Source: Steromphala cineraria (taxonomy: Eukaryota > Mollusca > Gastropoda > Trochida > Trochidae). From it: a stretch of DNA of 64,000 nt. The stretch covers positions 19,223,515-19,287,514 of the forward strand of contig OU744726.1 in NCBI GenBank assembly GCA_916613615.1, in the 5' to 3' direction. This document shows positions 33,820 to 47,800 of this stretch, one piece after another; position 1 is the first letter of the stretch; every line of letters starts with the position of its first letter. The position numbers and the translations under genes were made by a program. Below the pieces are notes generated by a model. It was not told where the DNA came from and did no database searches. It saw only the letters and a program-made list of their open reading frames with translations.

Positions 33820-34050
33820 ACGAGAACAATGATGTATTTTCCACAGTGACAATCATGTGAACTTCACGAGGCAGATAGCGCATGCATTTCATGTTCACGG
33901 CTTGGGTAGCGAGCGCAAAGCACGTGCAGGGCGCGGATGTGCTCTCCGTTTGCTCATGGTGATTCCCTACCAGTAAAAATCAAAGAATCCATTTTTACAC
34001 TTATTATTGAAATAATTTTGTTACTACGGTTTATCTCGGTTCATAAGTTA

Positions 34051-34189
34051 GATCAAAACCTCGCCCTCGGTGTTGTTTGATAATGTAAGCCCTCAGCCTC
34101 GGGAAATTGGGGCGGGCCTGTCGGCCCTTTCCAATTTCCCTCTGCCGCGGGCTTACATTATCAACAACACCTCTGGCTTGGTTTTGATC
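34051..34189. mobile_element. 139-bp foldback element
   Basis: gatcaaaacctcgccctcgg .. gataatgtaagccc at the left; gggcttacattatc .. ctggcttggttttgatc at the right. GC-rich loop region in an AT-rich setting. Confidence 0.75.
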
Positions 34190-34883
34190 CTACACGTATA
34201 TGTTACCCTGAAAGGATAGCTGTTTTGTTGAAAGTTTCGTGTTGTCATGCTTTGTCTCGGAAATGTAACCTTTGGTCCCATCAGAATTGTTTTATATTTT
34301 AGACTGCACGACCATTATTGCAAAAGATTATTTGTGATTACTGCAAAGTAGCCACATAGAATGTGTTTTATTTACTAATTCAATAGTTTAAGTATCAACC
34401 CTGTTGTTAGAAGGCATGTCCAAAAGTAAGAAAAATCCACCTATCATCACATTCCTTTCTGTTTGTAATTTCTTCACATCATTCGTCATATTAATCGACC
34501 AAATTTGATTGCTTTATCGTAATTGTTGGCTTTAATGAATTTGTTTATTATGAACAATTATTTCCTAATGATTAACACTCATTGATTGCCTTACTTGCCA
34601 AGACAATGAGTTTGCTTTTACTAATACTCATGTACTAACATGGCAGCCAATATTATTTTGTATGTTTTCCTTTGTTTTACCATAGAAATTTTGTATGCTT
34701 TTGAATTAAAAGTTTTTAAAGAGATACATGCCATTTATATTGGAACAAGTTACCTTTGTTAAATTTGGATCACACTAGCTGCATTAGTAAAATCCTTGTA
34801 CTTTTTCGGGTCATTCTGCATGATTAAAGCTAACAGTTAGACAGCAATGTTGGCACTGACTGAACTAGTAGGCAGTAGCTTAC

Positions 34884-34925
34884 CAAATTGCCACTTGCCA
34901 GTTGCCAGTTGCCACTTGCCACTCT
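34884..34925 (+). repeat. 7-bp minisatellite (TTGCCAS)n
   Basis: attgccacttgccagttgcc and following units: about five copies of a 7-bp word. Confidence 0.7.
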
Positions 34926-35568
34926 GGCCTTGAAAAAGTATACTTACAAAGGAGGATGATCCCAAGTATAACAATGTTCTTGGGCTTTTTGTTGAGGGAT
35001 CATCTCGAAAAGAAATTCACAATTAATTCATGAGATAACTTCATTTTCCATACACAAAATTAATCATATCAAGCATTCCATTATTTTCAGCATATATTTG
35101 AAAGGCTACTTTAAACAGGGTAGTCAACCAATACTGCCGCATTCTTGCTTGTAATTGGGGATTTAGCTCATATTCATTTTATCTTTTTGCTTTTTATGAA
35201 AAGGATATTTCTCTTTATTTCAAAATATCAATCATAGCTTTATTGGTGTTGACAGGTTTCTTGAAAATCAGTTCAATCGCATATTTGTATTGTAAAAATT
35301 TGAAACTTTGGATATTCATCACGATAACCAGTGTTCTGATGAAAAACCAAATAAATCATCATCTAATAAATATAATAAATTCATTAATTCCATGCCATCA
35401 ATTTTAATGAAAATTCATTTAATGTCATTTACCTTAGAATCAACCTTTACTTCTTGATTCATGCACGTAACTCATCAAATATCTTTAGAGTTTAGCTTTG
35501 TTATTCAATAGTAGTTGGTTCCTCAAATTTATGTTTATTAATCTAGATATGTTGACAATCTTGGTATA

Positions 35569-35591
35569 TGATGATGATGATGATGATGATA
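35569..35591 (+). repeat. (ATG)n microsatellite
   Basis: About seven perfect atg/gat units followed by aagctttattg. Confidence 0.8.
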
Positions 35592-36012
35592 AGCTTTATT
35601 GTAGTTGTTTACATACTATTTAGCTAGTCAGTAGACAGCATGTTAGTGCATAATTTGTTCTCAGCAATAACTTGTTTTGTATATTAAGTTTTTCCACTGT
35701 ACATATTTACTTATGTAGATACTCACTGTGTATTGGACTATTTGCAGGGTTACACACAATCTAGTTTCCTCCAATGTATTTATTTTGTTTGATATGTGTT
35801 AATTACAATTTCAGTCTTATAAGGCTGCTCTCTGTTACAATATGACCACTTTGATTTGTTTCTTATGAATAATATATGGTACAATAGTAAATAGACTTGT
35901 AGTATAAGACATCAAATTGACCTTACTGCCTTGACTTTGCTGGAAAGGTATGAGCAGAAAAATTTTGGATGTAGCCAAATGAATTAATCAATGAAATCAA
36001 TTGTAATAATAT

Positions 36013-36135
36013 GAGGCCTCAGTCCCGTTGCACAAAACACTCTGGTAGCCTTTAGTAACTAAGGTAGCCTTAGAGAAATGTTAAAGATCTTGCTAAGGTT
36101 AACCTTAGTGTTAATTTTTTGTGTGCAACGGCCTC
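36013..36135. mobile_element. 123-bp foldback element
   Basis: Ends gaggcc..ccgttgcacaaaa and ttttgtgtgcaacggcctc are inverted. The inside has ttagtaactaa and repeated ctaaggt / accttag words, also inverted. Confidence 0.65.
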
Positions 36136-37738
36136 CTGGTCTGTTGTACATTGGCAAATTGCAGTTTATTTGTGCACGCTGATTGCTATTTCTTGTACAA
36201 GTTATAGTTGGTCAAATAAACCGATCCATTGTTTAATTTAGAAAATTGATATTTAAAGTCAATTATTTCAAGTTATTTTACCAGTTGTTACAATTACAAT
36301 TTTCTTGTAGTTTAAATGATTTGCTTTGAAAACTCATAAATAAGTTTGTCCCATGGTTCATGAAATAGTATTTGGTCTTTTCGTGGAAATTTGTTTCGTT
36401 AGTTAGTGCATTATTAAGTTTTGTTTTGAAATATATTATGTTTTTATCTTATGGACCAAATACACTTGTTTTTTTTCTGTAGCAATATTTGATATTTATT
36501 TCCAAATATATGTGTCTTCCATATATGTACCATTTAATCTTTTACTATTGTTATGTGCCATATTATTAGAGAAGATTTGCTTTGCTTTGTACATACTGGT
36601 GCTTAAGTTTTATGCATACAAATGAGGGTACCAACAATCAGTTTGAATGTTAATTTTCGGAGGAAAGTTATTGTCTTCGAAATATTTTGTAATCTTTTCA
36701 AGTTATGAAATCAATTCAATCTCATCTCCTTTCCAAAACTTCCCTTTTACTATATTCATTTTTCAAAAAAATGAAGTGTGGTTAGGTAAACCAGATCTTA
36801 ATTTTTTTTTTAATAAACAGAAAAGATTACCTTTTTCAAACATGAATTGTACATGTTTTTGTTCACGTACATGTTTATTATTTCTTTAAATTTTTAATTC
36901 TGAATGCTATTAATTAACCTGATTTCAAACCTGTGAAATTCAATGTGGTTTCAAATTGAACATTTTGTGAATCTAAGAATGTTCTATTATGCCTCTTATA
37001 AATCATTTTCTTGAACAACACTTTTTAAGTTTGTTGGTAGAGGGGAAACAGGACAAAGTCTTGAAATTGCTTCTTTTCTAGTTGCAAGGTTGTAGTAGAT
37101 GTTTTAAAAAATCTTTGTAAGAAGTCACAATTTTGTACCTCAATTGCTTTGTTTTTATAACCTCAGTTATTTGTGTACTTTTTGCACCCCGGACAATGAA
37201 ATAAATCATAATACACATTCTCTTGGTTGTTATTCCTAAATATCAAGGTAATTTGTAGGAGACTGGGAGTGTCATATATAACATTGCCAATTGACTTGTT
37301 GCCTACTTTTGTCTGAAAGCTGTATGTGTTAAAAGATGCATCTACATGTGCCAAGAAAAAGCAACAAGCAATTTCATGTATTTGAAGCGGAGATGAAAAG
37401 AATACAATTCACCTTGTTAATTGTGAAGGTCAAGATATCAATATAAGGACAATCATAAGATGAATTTTCTTCAAAATTTCAGACGGCCTTGTTTGTATGT
37501 GGAATGTGTCAACAATTGTGTTAAATTCTTGTAACCTCGATGTTGAGGTCGAGGTCTACCGGTACTTAAATATCCTCACAACCTTTGCTGCAACACTGAG
37601 TAACATTGAAGTTTGACCATACCAGATTGGTTATTTGCATGAATAATCTTCCATACTCTGAATACTTTTTGAATTTTCAACTTCTCCTTAACTGCTTGAA
37701 AATATATCTTAGGACTCCTTTTTATTGAAGATACATTT

Positions 37739-37757
37739 TTGTGTGTGTGTGTGTGTT
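37739..37757 (+). repeat. (GT)n microsatellite
   Basis: About eight GT units then a T-run, in the convergent intergenic region. Confidence 0.8.
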
Positions 37758-38113
37758 TTTTTTAATGTTAACTTTCCAAAGAAAGTGTCTTTGCATATGT
37801 CTGAGTTTCCATCTTCACAATACATCTTGATATTCTTTGCAAGCATCAGTTTGAACTGTTCTCACTCAATTATAAAACATCAACCTTCCAATATTTAACA
37901 GTTCTCTTTAACAGATAATGGGTTGCCCCTGGCTCATTGGGCCAAGTAACCTTCTCCATCATAAAACAACAATATTTTTCATTTATGAATGTTTTAATCA
38001 TAAAATGATTAAAAAAGCCTTGACATACAAATACATTACAGTGTGTCAAAATTATGGCATTACACGTATAAAACAGTACGAGCCGACAATGACCCACTAC
38101 AATGGAGGTCGCA

Positions 38114-38134
38114 ATGACCTAGGTCATGCTGACC
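38114..38134. promoter_or_regulatory. Possible nuclear-receptor element (inverted AGGTCA)
   Basis: TGACCTAGGTCA is two AGGTCA half-sites with no spacer, followed by tgctgacct, a third half-site. This is sequence resemblance only, in the region between the convergent genes. Confidence 0.25.
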
Positions 38135-41100
38135 TAAATACAATAATGTCAACATGCATAAACACGTAACTGGACGACATAGGACTGTTAGTAATACATC
38201 ATTAAGTGGAATACTTAATTAAAATGTTACTATGCGGGTGAGCACATGTGTAGCTGAAATTGTACACTCTAAAACTTGAGCAGTGACATAGCAACATATT
38301 TTTGCGGCAGGCTTCTGATTGGCTTACATAACTACGAATTGAGTCTAAATAATGCAAAGCTTTATTTTTAACTTCATTATCAAAGGAAAACCTTTCACCA
38401 TTATAAGTAGAGAGTGAGTTGGGAGTTTACGTGATGTCAGCATTATTTGTATGAATGATATCACTTAATGATACTTTAAGGTATTCAATATGTTTTTGAG
38501 AAGATTAAATGACTAAATACAACTTGAGTATAAGGGTGACACGTTTCACAACTACAAGTGTCAAACAGCATTCATGAATTACATTTATGTTTCTTTATAC
38601 ATGGTTACAATCAGGAAATTCATATCCAAGAAATAATAGTGTTTAAGTATCATAATTTGTTTTCTTGCTTTCTGATCGGTTTCCGTACATACTAAACTGA
38701 AGCTCAAATAATCTGTTCACCCCTATACTCTAGCTATTAAAGAAAATGCCCATACAAGTAAAGAGAAATGAAAAAGGTTAGTAAATGAAGTAAACAGAAA
38801 TAATTATGGCAGGATTTGATTATTTTGATAAAAAAAGAAAACAAATTGTTGATAAAATCAGCAAAATTTGTTTACAGTCAATCACCCCATACATGGGCAT
38901 CAGCAGCATAAATAACAGAATTATGTAAGAAAATAAATATGATATTACTGATTAAAACATCTTGATAAAGAAAATGCCAATTTTTTATTCTGTCAATCAA
39001 CAGAAAAGGATGGTTAAATTATTGGACACAAATCAAACAATAAAATGAATTATAGGAAACTATTTTAGATTTTAACTTGCATTTTCATAATGCATTCATG
39101 ACAATACCTAATCCTCTATAAAACAATATGGTTTAAAGTATGGAAAAAATACCTTCATTATTTCAAATAAATGACTCCATAAATCAATTCTTATATTTGT
39201 CATGATTATATCTGGTATTTGAGATCAAGTATATCATAAATGTCAACTTTTAGTAACTGTAAATACCTTAAAAATAACATGTCTAATTCAAGAAAAAGAT
39301 CCTATTTTAACATAAATGCCGGATCCAATGCAAACAAAGCCCCTAACCTAAACAGGACTACGCAGACTGACCTACAGATTTACATCTACTTCCAGTTTGA
39401 AGCTGTACAATGGTCTTACACAAATAGATATTTCAATGACCGTTTTCTTATTTTGAGTGCCCTTGCATACAGTAAACAGAAATGTTTGGAATATATATTG
39501 AAAAAGAAATAATGAAGGACATTTTGATTCACATAGATGATCTAAAAAAAATTATTTTACCAACTATTTATTTAAAGTAGAATCAAAGATCTCATACCTC
39601 CCAAATTAACATTCTTTGATGACAATTAATTACCCTCCAAAAACAAAAGATTTAGTACAAATTTAATATTAAAATGTATTGACAGGAGTGAGTCTACAGT
39701 TCAAATGTGACAAAATATAGAAATAAATGCACTTATGACCAAACCAAATTTACAGGAATCAATACATCTGAGAAATTTCAGATCACTGGGACAGAGGCGA
39801 GGGTACCCCCAAAAAATTCACGGATATCAAGGAAATTTCATATCCCTTGTCAAGGGCACCCAAAACAGACTGATTATCACTGATCAACATTCGTTTTTGA
39901 AGCGAGGGTCACAAGACATACTGCCACAGTAGAACACATCACAACACATAACACAGGGCAGCCATGCAAATCTATCAAACATCTCAGCTCTACCATTGAA
40001 CAGTGCAATGTTATATATACAATGTATATTTGTTGTCACGGTTACCAAAATAATTATGTACATCGACTGTGTCTCCGATATGTGGTGGCGTATCAACACA
40101 AAAGTGAAATATGAGTGACCTTCACCCTTTCAAAACAGTTATAGTTTTGTTTGATTGAATCATCTTGATTTGAATAATTACCATGAAATTTGGAAAATTT
40201 ATCTAAAATTTACATATTTTATATAAGGAAACAAGAAAATATTTTTAAAGCAAGGGCAAACAATGATAAACACAATTTCAAAGTTTTTATCATGAACATC
40301 TTGAAATTAAGTTTTTATGGAAAATAACTTTGGTGAGTTCATTGTAATCGAGAACATATATTTACAAAATTTCCATTCATGAAGATGCATATTTGTTATG
40401 AGTCAACTTGTTATCCAACTCTTATTTGAAAGGTGAAGGTCGCTATGGCATTGACACATGAGCAAGGGACTATTTTGTTTTTAGCACTGGAGAACAGTAT
40501 CTATGTAGTATATAATTAAAGCAAGTAAAAACTTATATGCAATTTTGTTCAAACAGGAATTTTGAAAATTTGAGGAAAATAATTTTAACATTATTAATTT
40601 TGTTGAATTATTTTATAATCATCTAATATCCATTCCATCAAAGTCTTGTAATTTGAGACTTGAATATATTTTTTAAGCACAACTTACGCAATTAATTAAA
40701 GTTTTCGATGAAAGACAAACACTATAACAGTGACATTAACAATTAATATCATGAGTAACGAGCAAATACTGGTGAAAGAAAGTACCATATTCAACCCAAA
40801 CGCTGCCCTCAATACATAGAAATTGCTTAAATTTGTTTTGGTTTTTTCCAAAAATAATTTCACACAATTGCACATGCACTTAAGAGATGTCTAGATCATT
40901 GAATGAGGCAGTTGAGCATATAATTCCTGATAATGATAATTATGGCTTCAAAACATGTAATATTCGTGTTTTGATAATTTCTTCTAAATCTTTTCAATTC
41001 TCCAAAAATATTTCAATATGCCCATGCATAAGGATTTCCATTGTGTTGAACATGGAACTTTTCATATCCATTTTTATGTTTACTAAAATTCATGCAGAAA

Positions 41101-43183
41101 AAAGTCATAACCAAAATAAAATAAAAGATTAAACCACACATCAACTTCCTAATTTTCAATAATGCCAATCTGTTTTGATTTTAACTTCCTAAATTGACTC
41201 TTATGTATTCCCAACAGCAGAGAAAACTCAAAGAAATCTTAACTTTAATAATCTACTTAACTTTTAAGAAATGGAAATTTCAAATAGCTTTACTTTTAAA
41301 AAGTGAAAACTTTCATCACCATTTGAAACATCAAAGCTGATCTGAAAGTGAAACTTTCAAACATTGATCACATCATCACATTCGGAAGTTGATGGTACAT
41401 ACATTATTTTTCAAATCATTAAAACGTTATTAGGAAAAAAAACACAAAACAAAATAAGATCAAACTAAGTCATTAACAATTACGAGTTGACACAAAACAA
41501 TGTAAATTTCACTGAGTAAACAACTAAAATATACAACCGGAAACATGTACAGTACTATTCAATAATAACATTCATTTTAATCAGTTGATATGCAATATCT
41601 TTGTAAGTATGTAAAATCATGATTATGTACAGTGAATGACTAGATATATAAGTAGGTAAGTAATACAATTCATAAATAAAATCTGGTTCACAAGAAGGAA
41701 ATAAAAGCTAAAATAACAAGTCATTTCATACCTTTTGTAAAAAACCCAAACTCAATCGTGTCCCGAATATCTACGCTAGTTAAAAAATCAAACTGAACAA
41801 GTGAATGAGTAGTCCCCTTAAGAAACATAGATCTACGTTATTAACTCACTTCAATCCGTCTTTACATCTAAGGACATTTCACTTGATTGTGCGGAGCCGT
41901 TGTGTTAACTTACAAGCAACTTACATCACCTCCTGGGTGTAACAATATTTCAGTTTCTTTAAATCAATCTTAGAAACATCAAGAATCTAATCATTACAAA
42001 TTCGGAGGTTAACAATCTCACCATATATAATCACGTTTGTGAAAGTGACTATAGAATTACTTGTATTAATAGATATGCTTGATTGAAGGTAAAAGGTAAT
42101 TAGTGATTAACAATTGGCAACATTTGGCATATTAAGTTACATCATTATTCCTGAAACGATTAATAATTTTTTTTATGTTTCCAAATATCTCTGCTAGACA
42201 TGCTTTTGAATTGATTTTTTCATATCTTGTCATCTTATTTTCATATCATCAATAGATTACTGTATGAGAGATAAAAGATATCAGAATAAGATCTTTGAAA
42301 ATTTCATAAGAAAATTATCAAATAAAAAAGATGTTAAAAGTTAATGGTCGTACTGATGGTTATTGATATATAGATGTAAGTATGAAATATACAGTCTAAG
42401 TATAGGTGTCATTGTTAGTACGATAAACTAATTTTACATTTACATAAAATATTTTGTATGTCTGTATATCAAAATGATAAATGCATGTTAAAACATTGCA
42501 ACTTCACGTTTAGGAATGTCATTTCCTTGACAGATAATCAACAAAAGTGTCCATTACAGTAGTGAAGAATTGCTTTATCAAATCATAAAACACCATTTAA
42601 AGAAATTGTTAATCATTGTTTGGAGGTTATCAGTAACTTTTTCAACTTCAATGCCAAAAATCATTTAATTTTACACTTTTTATGATAACAAACATTTGTA
42701 TTTCCTCTTTATGGTCCCAATATCTGACAATCTTTATCAATAGTTGAACTGCAGTTAGGAGTTATATAAATTGGACCAACTCTACCCGTTTGTTACATCC
42801 ATATTTGCTGAAAGGAGAAATCTTTCAAATCTAGAATATTTCCTGAGATGCTGACCCCAAATTCTGTCAAGATTATCAAATTGTAGTGGAATACAACAGA
42901 AATCACTCAAATCAATTACCTTGGTATTCCCATTGTTAAGTTAAAAGCACCATAGCATGTTGTTTTTGTAAAATTTCTTCAGCGTCTTGATTAGTTTTTT
43001 GCAAACTACAGCTTATTCAAATGTCATCAAAGAAATTTTTCATGAGGTGTCACTTATCAAGTGAAAACTTTTACCGCCATTTTAATCATTCAAGGGTGGT
43101 AAACTGATCTGCATTATTTAACCAAACTTGGAACAAAACTTTTAAAAAGATAATCTTGTATTGATAAATATTGAATTGTTTTG

Positions 43184-43344
43184 CAGTGTTGTTCCTAGAG
43201 GGGGTCCTGGGAAAATTTGCCCATCCTTTTGACTTTCTTTCCCTTAGAATTTGGAGTAGGATACTTCTAACATTGCGGAGGGTCCCATTTGCTACGAAAT
43301 GGCAAAACATGACCAATTGGGGGATCACCTAGAAAACAACACTG
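43184..43344. mobile_element. MITE with CAGTGTTGTTCCTAG TIRs, copy 2
   Basis: 161 bp, same family in the opposite orientation: cagtgttgttcctag at the left, ctagaaaacaacactg at the right. The interior shares gggtcctgggaaaatttgcc and ggagtaggatactt with the inverse of copy 1. Confidence 0.75.
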
Positions 43345-43702
43345 CTTTGCAATTGGTACCATTTGTTTTCCTTTTCATGAGATTAACCTTCTTGACCACA
43401 GAAACATGCTACAATGCCTTTAAATCTTCCAGGTAACTACTCATTAAATGACCATTCCTCAATAAATACATGCACTACAACATGACCAGCACCATTGTAC
43501 AGCACATGCCAGCATATCAAGTTTGGCCAGCACAAGCACAGAACCCTTACAGGCTAACCAGGCTGGATCTCCAACAGACACCATATCATCACCGAGATAT
43601 CAAATCTCACATTTATCAATGAACTGGACATGGATTAGGTGCAGTGATAGCTGATAGGAATCGGGTAAAACTTTTGTTCAGTAACCTTTGTTAACTTCTT
43701 CC

Positions 43703-43708
43703 TTTATT
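43703..43708 (-). terminator. Candidate poly(A) signal for the RPTP transcript
   Basis: Minus-strand AATAAA (plus-strand tttatt), about 950 nt beyond the stop codon, with a GT-containing stretch (aaaggttactg) downstream. The 3' UTR would be about 1 kb. It was chosen by position only; signals further on are possible. Confidence 0.25.
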
Positions 43709-44651
43709 TTATCATCCATTGAGATAAATCTTTACTCTCGAGCTTGTTTTCATGCTTCTAACATACACAGCTGATGACTGGCGAGATTCCTGGCACCGAG
43801 AGAGATTTCTGATAATGCCTTGATTGGTTGTCAAGCAGTGGATTAATAAGAAGGTTTAAATCCTGAAGATTACATTGTTCATTATGCTGGTGTGATGGTT
43901 TGCATCCAGAATATCCTGCATGTTCTTCATCGAGCAGAATATCTGTCTCTTTTGATTGGTGTTTGGCGGACAGGAACGAAAAATATCCAAACAAAAGCGT
44001 TGAAGACTACTACAAGTCTCTTGCACACAGTAAACACTTATTCTTGAAATATAAGACATTCACATTCAACAGGAATAGCATTGTTTCACAAGTTGCACCA
44101 CGGTCCATTGACCAAGCCAGGCCCACTCTCAGTGAGTAGTTTAAATGGGTACCTGGTCGTTTCAGAATTTGTCAGATCTGTACCAAAGAGTCAATCTCTC
44201 CTTCAAATACTGCTCCACTCCAAGCACTGATGTCACGTTTCATGTGTCTGTTTCACAAAGCACTAAAGTGACCCTTACTCAGTCAGGTAAGCAAAGTGCA
44301 ATGCTAAACGATGGCACTAAGTCAACCTTATCTTGCTTTGGAAAAATGCTTTCTGAGCCCTTCAGATTAAAACTTCAGACACATCTGTCTCTCTCAAGCT
44401 GTCTTCAGATCAATAAGAATCATCCAAGCAGATTACTGATAGAACAACACTGGTATCGGAATTCTGGTCCCAACTTTGGGTTCACATTGTTTCCATCAAT
44501 AAAACTCTTGTCTGTTAAGTGATAAGTGTGAGTCACAAGGATTGACACTCAATTCAAATGCAATGGTATCTTACTGATGTCTTAACAGATTTGTTCTCTT
44601 TCAGGAAGATAGTCAAGGATTACAAAGTAATCACCGACCCTGGGATGTTGT

Positions 44652-44822
44652 TCATATATTTGTTTCCGTCTTGCTGTTGCTGTGACTGAGAGTGACGTGC
44701 GGAAGCGTGCCATTTTTGCGGATTGAGTTTTGATGTTTTGGTGAGGAGTTGAGAGATTCGCCTCCATCTTCTAGACTTGCCTTGTAGCTTTCTACAGCCT
44801 TGTATAGGAATAGATAGTCGTC
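44652..44822 (-). CDS. PTPRG: RPTP terminal coding exon, stop and PDZ-like tail
   Basis: 57 codons including TGA, acceptor ctcttttgcag|GAC. It encodes [20 protein letters not shown], the last D2 helix, then a Ser/Asn-rich tail ending SNSKTETNI. The final T-N-I fits a class I PDZ ligand (S/T-X-hydrophobic). Confidence 0.94.
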   Translation of the reverse strand, partial: DDYLFLYKAVESYKASLEDGGESLNSSPKHQNSIRKNGTLPHVTLSHSNSKTETNI

Positions 44823-47800
44823 CTGCAAAAGAGAAATGGTAATTGTTTTATGATGATCTGCAAAATCTTTCTGATACGACAGCAAAGAAAACATACTATG
44901 TCTTATACAACAATCATTGCTTCACAATTTGTAACTTGGCAACTTAATGTAAAGAAAAGATAAAATCCACACTGCAACAACACTACCACAGTACTCAAAA
45001 TGTCTACTGTGAGAGTAAAAACATTCTCTAGGGAATGACGTCTCTCTAAATACGTTTTTTTATAATATTTACAATGCATCCTTTTTGGAACTGGATGAGA
45101 GTACATAATTGCCTTATCTTCAATAACCCATGTCGCCAGCTGATAGCTTGTTAATTTTTGATAGGGCTTGTTGATAAAAGTTAATCAAGCAACTTAAATG
45201 GTTACCCTGAAAAAGATAAGATAATGAAATGTCAGATCAAAGAAGATGCACTGACCTTAGTGCCGATGATACCGGGTCTCTTGATATGGTAGAGCTTGGC
45301 GAGCTGGTAGAGGTCCATGGCCTTATCCTGGTTCATCTGATTGTACATGGTCCACAGAGCACACAGCTTTCCGGCCTCCACGCCTCCGTACCTGGCGATA
45401 GTGTAGTACAGTGTTTTACTTTGACGTCAAATATTTGTTATACATTACAATACACTTGTGAATTGATTTACTTTTGTTGTACTTATGTTTTTCAATGTAA
45501 GACTTCTTCATCCTACATTATCTGTGGATTTGACACTGTTCTACTTTGTGTTACTGGCAGCAAGTCTTGTAATACATTAAACATACATTTGTACATTGTT
45601 TTACTCTTGTTATACCTATGTTTTACAATGTGTTACACTTCTCAATCAAACAATATTTGTAGATGTGACACAGTGTTCTACTTTATTTAACTCGCAGCAA
45701 CTCGTTTTTTACATTAAACATAATTTGTATATTGTTTTACTCTTGTGATAATCATTGTATAGTACTTTGGATAGGTTTTGTTGCTCTTACTACAATACAT
45801 TTTAAATTGTACTCATAATACATGTGGTTTGCAAATATTTTCTTCAAGTCTTCTGGTAAATGAGGAATAAGGGTTTATTGTTACTGATTATCAATGTTCA
45901 CCTGTCCACTACAATGACGGGTCCGATATCGTTCTCCAGCTGCCACGTCTGTGCTGACTCTATGAGCTGGAATACTGTATGGAGAGGTGAGCACGCTCCC
46001 GGCCACCCGTCTACCGTCATCAACTTGGTCTGGAACGTGTAGTCGTACTGCAACACAAAGGGAACCATAAGTATACCGGTATATATATTACATGCTATGG
46101 AAAACGTATATCAGAGATGAAGTGTTATATTCAAATTTGTAAGGTTCAAATGTTTTTTAAATGACAGAGGATATTAGAATTTGGAAACAACTGATCAAAA
46201 TACAGAGAAATGATTAATAATTTCATAAACTTTCAATTTGGGGTCTTGAAAAAGATTGTCAGCATCACAAATGTATTGCTTCTGCTAATGACAGAATAGT
46301 TTGGTATTGGTAACTGGTACTGAGATGAGATATCTTATAAAATATTAGTCTTGAATGGTTGACTTAAAAATGATTATTTCCCAGAAAATTCTATGTAATG
46401 ACCAAGGGCATAGATAATCCTCTCAAGCAGGTATGTGACCTACCTGTGTAGACTCCAGCAAGAAGCCGCGTGTTACACACGTCGCCACCTGCTCTTCCTC
46501 CCTCGTCGTCAGCTTGAACGGACAAGCGTCAAACTCCATCGGTTCATCCTTCTTTGGCCAAAACTCTTTGAAGTCCTGCAATGATATTTACAGATTTGAT
46601 AAAGTTCAGTTTATTAACTATTTGAAGGATATTTAGACATGGCAAACATAAGAACAGCAAGATTTCCTCAGCAAAACATAGCTGCAAATGGCCCAAGTAT
46701 GGTCCAAATTTCTCTAATTGCATCATTACATTGAACATTTTGGGAGCAGTTGCCTGTAACATTAATGAAGAATAAGTAGATCTTAGCTTTATGACCCTTA
46801 GTATGACTAAGCACCCTTAGCACTTACCAGCTTTCTTTCAAATAAACAACTATTTTACCTCATGATTAACATAAGACAGGACAATGATGACCGGACTGTT
46901 CCTGTCCCACACCATCCTCCAGAAGTCCTCCACCGTCGCCTCAAGTGGGTGCTGGGTCACGATGAACTCCGTAGACTTACTGAAGCCCTGCAATTTACAT
47001 ACAAGAAGTTGTACAACAGTGGCAGGTTGTGTATACCTTTTGAGTTTCTCTGAGTTGAGACATGTAATGTTGAAATGATTTTGACCAAAGATGATTCTTG
47101 AAAGCAACAACAATAGCTCAGAGGTGAGATGATTTAAATTGGAAGTTTCAGTTTATTCAACGGTAATGGGTGAAGGCACTCTTCTTCCACTGGCATGAAG
47201 TGACAGCAGGAATAATCAATTCTAGATGAAGGAATAAGGCTATGAAGAACACGCTTGAAGTTCAGCAACAAATGGTTGCCCAAGACAGAGGTACCCAGTT
47301 GTTCTGCTGGGTGAAATTCATTTTATTTTAATAAAGGCTATTGCTCTCTGTGACAACAGAAGTCAAATTTTTGCAATTTGGGGCGCATATATAAATTTTA
47401 GTTTAACAAGCAATGATGCAGGTCACCCATCCATTTGTTGAAAAGCCCCTATTGTTGCTGAACGACACTGACCGGGATCAACTGTGGTATCTACATGACC
47501 TCAGTTTTAGAACACGTAGACAAATTGATATATGATGATGTTTCACAAACCTGCAGGTAGGTGGCGTTGATGTAGTCAGATCCGTCCACTCCTGGTTTGG
47601 CCGGCAGCAAGACACGTTTGAGATTCACAGGCAGGAAGTCATTGATCCGATTCTTATCATCGTTGACGCTTTTCAGAGCCTGAGAGATCTCGTCCTCTGT
47701 TCTCTTGTGGGCTGTCACAAGCTGTGGAGAGGTATAATTCAGTCTTTAGATACGTATCCTTCATTGATTACATCCATCTTGATTCCAAACAAAGGTTGTT

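Larger units (their letters stand above)
36136..43183. other. Convergent intergenic region
   Basis: About 7 kb of AT-rich DNA with no coding sequence I can support on either strand, holding only microsatellites and the half-site cluster at 38.1 kb. Part may be 3' UTR of either gene. Confidence 0.45.

Noticed and set aside
44145..44522. 125-codon open frame on the + strand
   Set aside because: It lies opposite the probable 3' UTR of the phosphatase gene, has no recognisable domain, signal or splice context, and is short enough to occur by chance.
45229..45690. 153-codon open frame on the + strand
   Set aside because: Its first third is antisense to a well-supported phosphatase exon and the rest is intronic tandem repeat.
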